A stretch of DNA of 64,000 nucleotides from Spirochaeta cellobiosiphila DSM 17781 (GTDB lineage Bacteria > Spirochaetota > Spirochaetia > DSM-17781), in the NCBI RefSeq assembly GCF_000426705.1, contig NZ_AUFW01000007.1, positions 248,001 to 312,000 of the forward strand. Reading direction: 5' to 3'. A program made the translations under genes and the position numbers. Numbering within the stretch: position 1 is the first letter of the stretch; every line of letters starts with the position of its first letter. This document shows, piece by piece, positions 61,073 through 64,000 of the stretch. The notes below the pieces were generated by a model, which had not been told where the DNA came from, did no database searches, and was given only the letters and a program-made list of their open reading frames with translations.

Positions 61073-61438
61073 TTATCTAATATTTGGCCCATCAATTCTG
61101 TAATAAACCGTATCCGCCCCTGTAGGAATAAAAGGTTTGTCATCACTTTTAGATATCTGCTCTACCCAAAAACTATTTTCGGTTAACATATGCAACCTAT
61201 ATTCAACATCGAACTGACCTCTATCAAAATAAAAACTTAAGTCATAAGAGTTATTTGAAGCCTTAGAAATCTTTCTAATTTCAAAAGGACCTCCCATCAT
61301 TGGCAAAAAAATTGTTCGAAGTGTTTGGTATCCATCTATTACCAAAGTAAAATTAATCACTTTTTTTGCTGAACCCCGACCATATTTTATATCAACAGTT
61401 TTTGCAGGATCTGGGCTCCGATACCAAGTACCAGTCAA
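61073..61438 (-). CDS. Lipocalin-like orphan protein, N-terminus missing
   Basis: The 121-residue frame is beta-rich (GTWYRSPDPAKTVDIKYG, then TGADTVYYRIDGPNIR) and resembles the mature part of small lipocalin-like exported proteins. The nominal start is a TTG with no ribosome-binding site. Upstream in frame are a few more codons and then a stop, so a signal peptide may have been lost. At the head of the cassette array it could be an orphan partner or immunity gene. Another reading is a decayed envelope protein unrelated to the array. Confidence 0.45.
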   Translation of the reverse strand: MTGTWYRSPDPAKTVDIKYGRGSAKKVINFTLVIDGYQTLRTIFLPMMGGPFEIRKISKASNNSYDLSFYFDRGQFDVEYRLHMLTENSFWVEQISKSDDKPFIPTGADTVYYRIDGPNIR

Positions 61439-61579
61439 AATATTAGCTAAATCTTTTTTCTCATAATTACAATTTCACATATACTGCATGTTACTTAATA
61501 GGTAATCTACATTCACTAAATAACAATTAGGATATAGATTTTTTACAAGTCCTTCTACTATCAGAAAAGGCTTAAACCT

Positions 61580-63292
61580 TTATTTATTTATGTCATCGAA
61601 AGCACGGGAATAATCATCAATATACTCAGACATTTCTAAAGAAGATTGTCTTAGCATATCATAGGTTGAAGTATCAATGATCTCAGAAACATTCCGCAAT
61701 CGAATAAGGTCAATATTCATTTGATTGAGATTATTCACTGCCGATTTAACTCTTAATTCAACTAATTCCCTATGATCACTTAATTGTTCAAGGGACAAGA
61801 TTTGACGGTCAATCTCAGTAATAGATTTTTCATATTCTTTTTGTAATTGTTTGTTAGTACTATCCTGCAATTTCTTTTCTAGAATAACCTTATCTTTCAT
61901 TAAGGAACTATTGTCAATTTGGCGTAATATAACATCAATATCACTATAGGCATTAAGTAGTTTTGTGATTTGATCTATATACTTCGTTACGAGGGGTTTA
62001 ACCTCCCTATCAAGGACCTTATCTTTGTGAGATTTTTTAAGATGTTTTAGTATCTTCTTTTGTAAATCAATAGCTTCAGAACGTAAGTCTTTTATATTTT
62101 GGTTGCTAGAAATTCTGGAACCAGTGTGATTTTCCTTTCTTTTTCTCTTATCTATAAAGTCACCCATTCGCCCTAGAAAAGATATACCTAACACGGCAGC
62201 AGGGATAATACTCCAGGGAGTACTAGTTGTGATAATATTTATCATCATTAGGAAGGCAGATAAGGAAAGGACATTTATACCATGGCTTAACAGACTCTTT
62301 TTTGATTTTGTATATAAGTAATAATGGTAAAAATCCTGGTTTGACATTTGTTTTATAGAGCTTAATTCTTTGAGTTCTTTTTTCCGACTTCTCCCATCAA
62401 CCCATTTTCGGAGGAGATCAATAGAAAAGACACTAACAGGAATTAAAGACCAAGGAAAGCCACTACTGAATTGAACATTCAAGAAAACTAGCAAAGCACT
62501 AATGCCCACATAAGGACCTAGACGATGAGTCAAACCATGTCTTTTTACAAATTTATTTTCCTGACTTTTCTTATACTCAACAAATAATTCATGTCCCTCA
62601 GGATAAGAAAACTCAGAACCTTTTTGTTTCTTACGAATCTCTGATCTGACATAACGAATTCCTCCAAAAGATTGGGACACAAAATCCATTAAGGGATTAA
62701 TCTTTGTTTGAGATAAACTACTGAGAATATCATTTAAACTCTGTCCGTTACTTACATAATGACCAAATTTATCAGTAGCATCTTTGATAGTATCTTTTAC
62801 GAAAGCAGAGACCTCTTCCTCTGGTGATTTGTCTTTTCTATGCCTACGGAGGGCTTCTTCTTGGGATTCGCGCGTCATTTTTTTACTTGGGGTCAAAGAA
62901 AAACGATAGTAACCTTCGGGCAGCTTAATGGCTCTTTTTTTAATAGTTTCATCATCAACTTGTTCAAACAATTCACTATCAATATATATACAATCCACAT
63001 GGGTTTTATGACTTTCTTCTATATCAGTATCATTATTAGTAGTTAGGAATAAGGGCAATCCTGTGTTTTTCAACATTTTCAAGGAATGGAAGAAGGTTTG
63101 TATTTGAAAATAATCTATAGAACATAGATATGTTTTTAAATCCCTACTTTTTTCCTTAACTTCTCCACCAAAATGAATTATCAGTTCTGTTATTCGGGAT
63201 ATAGTCTCATTAACATTGTGACTATCTTCAAAACTTTTGTTGTATAATTTTACATATATCTTATACATTAGGGGTGGCTCTTTTTGTGTCAT
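61580..63292 (-). CDS. Membrane protein with two 2TM domains and C-terminal coiled coil
   Basis: This protein of about 570 residues has an N-terminal soluble part (about 1-250) and two similar membrane units (about 255-315, with HGLTHRLGPYVGISALLVFL, and 335-385, with LLSHGINVLSLSAFLMMIN). Each looks like a 2TM domain followed by R-K-W-V-D-G-R or R-M-G-D-F-I-D-K-R-K. A long coiled-coil C-terminus spans about 400-570. No function is known. The start is either 63292 or the ATG at 63268. Neither has a clear ribosome-binding site. It is divergent from radA. Confidence 0.65.
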   Translation of the reverse strand: MTQKEPPLMYKIYVKLYNKSFEDSHNVNETISRITELIIHFGGEVKEKSRDLKTYLCSIDYFQIQTFFHSLKMLKNTGLPLFLTTNNDTDIEESHKTHVDCIYIDSELFEQVDDETIKKRAIKLPEGYYRFSLTPSKKMTRESQEEALRRHRKDKSPEEEVSAFVKDTIKDATDKFGHYVSNGQSLNDILSSLSQTKINPLMDFVSQSFGGIRYVRSEIRKKQKGSEFSYPEGHELFVEYKKSQENKFVKRHGLTHRLGPYVGISALLVFLNVQFSSGFPWSLIPVSVFSIDLLRKWVDGRSRKKELKELSSIKQMSNQDFYHYYLYTKSKKSLLSHGINVLSLSAFLMMINIITTSTPWSIIPAAVLGISFLGRMGDFIDKRKRKENHTGSRISSNQNIKDLRSEAIDLQKKILKHLKKSHKDKVLDREVKPLVTKYIDQITKLLNAYSDIDVILRQIDNSSLMKDKVILEKKLQDSTNKQLQKEYEKSITEIDRQILSLEQLSDHRELVELRVKSAVNNLNQMNIDLIRLRNVSEIIDTSTYDMLRQSSLEMSEYIDDYSRAFDDINK

Positions 63293-63349
63293 ATTAACAA
63301 TATGAGACTCACATCCTATTTTGTCAATTAACTAAGGAGTTCTTATCCT

Positions 63350-64000
63350 ATGGCAACTAAGAAAAAAATACATTATCTATGTCAAGAATGTGGACATACA
63401 GAACCAAAGTGGCTTGGCAAATGCCCTAACTGTGGATCTTGGAATAGTTTCACCGAATTTAAAGAAGATATTGTTAGTACAAAATATCAGCCACCAAAGG
63501 TTACTGAACAAGTTTCCCTATCAGAATTAAAACAAGAGTCTGTAGAACGTATATCCACTGGACTTAGTGAGTTCGACCAAGTCATAGGAGGAGGACTAAT
63601 GAGAGGCTCCTGTTTGATGATCGGGGGAGAACCAGGAATTGGGAAATCTACATTAATGCTTCAGCTAGCCGGAAAGAAGAACTCAACAACCCTTTACATA
63701 AGCGGTGAGGAATCTGCTCTTCAAATCAAGAACAGAGCATCCCGTATAAATATTTCTCAAGAAAGCATTGATCTACTTTGTACAAACCACTTAGAAGATG
63801 TTCTCTCTCTTATCAACAAAAAGACCTATGACTTTGTTATGATCGATTCGATTCAAACCTTATATTCATCAGAAGTAGGTCCAAATCCGGGAACAGTACA
63901 GCAATTAAAGTATTGTGCCTTTGAATTGATACAACGATGTAAGGCAAAGGGCATTACTTTATTCTTGATTGCCCACATTACAAAAGGGGGAGCCATAGCC
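63350..64000 (+). CDS. radA: DNA repair protein RadA (5' part, cut by window edge)
   Basis: The visible 217 codons cover the zinc finger (CQECGHTEPKWLGKCPNC, about 10-27) and the first part of the RecA-like ATPase with Walker A GGEPGIGKSTL (about 91-101) and Walker B DFVMIDSIQTLYS (about 162-174). RadA remodels recombination intermediates and helps branch migration. AAGGAG ten bases upstream supports the ATG at 63350. The KNRFG motif and the Lon-like C-terminal domain should lie beyond the window. Confidence 0.95.
   Translation, partial: MATKKKIHYLCQECGHTEPKWLGKCPNCGSWNSFTEFKEDIVSTKYQPPKVTEQVSLSELKQESVERISTGLSEFDQVIGGGLMRGSCLMIGGEPGIGKSTLMLQLAGKKNSTTLYISGEESALQIKNRASRINISQESIDLLCTNHLEDVLSLINKKTYDFVMIDSIQTLYSSEVGPNPGTVQQLKYCAFELIQRCKAKGITLFLIAHITKGGAIA

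Overview
The window is a low-GC bacterial chromosome segment, densely packed with short operons on both strands. I lean towards a free-living member of the Spirochaetota. The hints are a chemotaxis operon with a soluble receptor-like protein, many exported proteins and lipoproteins of no known family, and an N-terminal R-S-Y-L-P-D stretch in one lipoprotein that resembles Treponema and Spirochaeta surface lipoproteins. No rRNA or tRNA was found, so the taxon stays an inference.

Positions 1-15.3 kb. The left edge holds pheS-pheT behind a leader with a Phe-rich peptide and a terminator, a textbook attenuator. Next come a HIT protein, a rhomboid protease, an HD phosphohydrolase, a DUF554 membrane protein and an ABC-F ATPase with a tiny upstream ORF. 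A seven-gene minus-strand operon follows: two sugar ABC permeases, a lipoprotein binding protein, a metallo-beta-lactamase-fold hydrolase, an inositol-monophosphatase-like enzyme, a GntR/UTRA repressor and a Nudix hydrolase. A palindrome upstream is the probable operator.

Positions 15.3-16.8 kb contain no intact gene. They hold a candidate structured RNA with its own promoter and terminator, and a decayed IS3-family transposase.

Positions 16.8-26.7 kb include two prenyl diphosphate synthases (one resembling eukaryotic GGPP synthases), rlmE, and a cluster for flavin-based extracellular electron transfer: membrane-anchored NDH-2, doubly flavinylated lipoprotein (PplA-like), ApbE flavin transferase, EcfT-like protein, and EetB- and EetA-like proteins.

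Positions 26.7-41.7 kb carry envelope and signalling genes: PEGA/TPR protein, adenylate cyclase, long coiled-coil membrane protein, response regulator, and the operon cheW-STAS-cheA-cheB-receptor-like-cheY-ndk.

Positions 41.7-50.3 kb are mostly metabolic: lipase-like hydrolase, two HAD phosphatases, proA-proB, a CoA-type Nudix hydrolase, fba, and a MarR/DUF4180 pair.

Positions 50.3-61.4 kb form an accessory island. It is an array of at least five orphan Rhs C-terminal cassettes with no full-length Rhs gene. Four carry exported proteins with a NADase-type glycan-binding domain directly after a (mostly broken) toxin tip. One carries an intact tip and a candidate immunity gene. The cassettes are separated by a repeated spacer with a palindrome and a terminator placed immediately before the Rhs core, so most look silent. 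Remnants of an IS256-like element and several repeat families lie among them. The window ends with a double-2TM coiled-coil protein and the start of radA.
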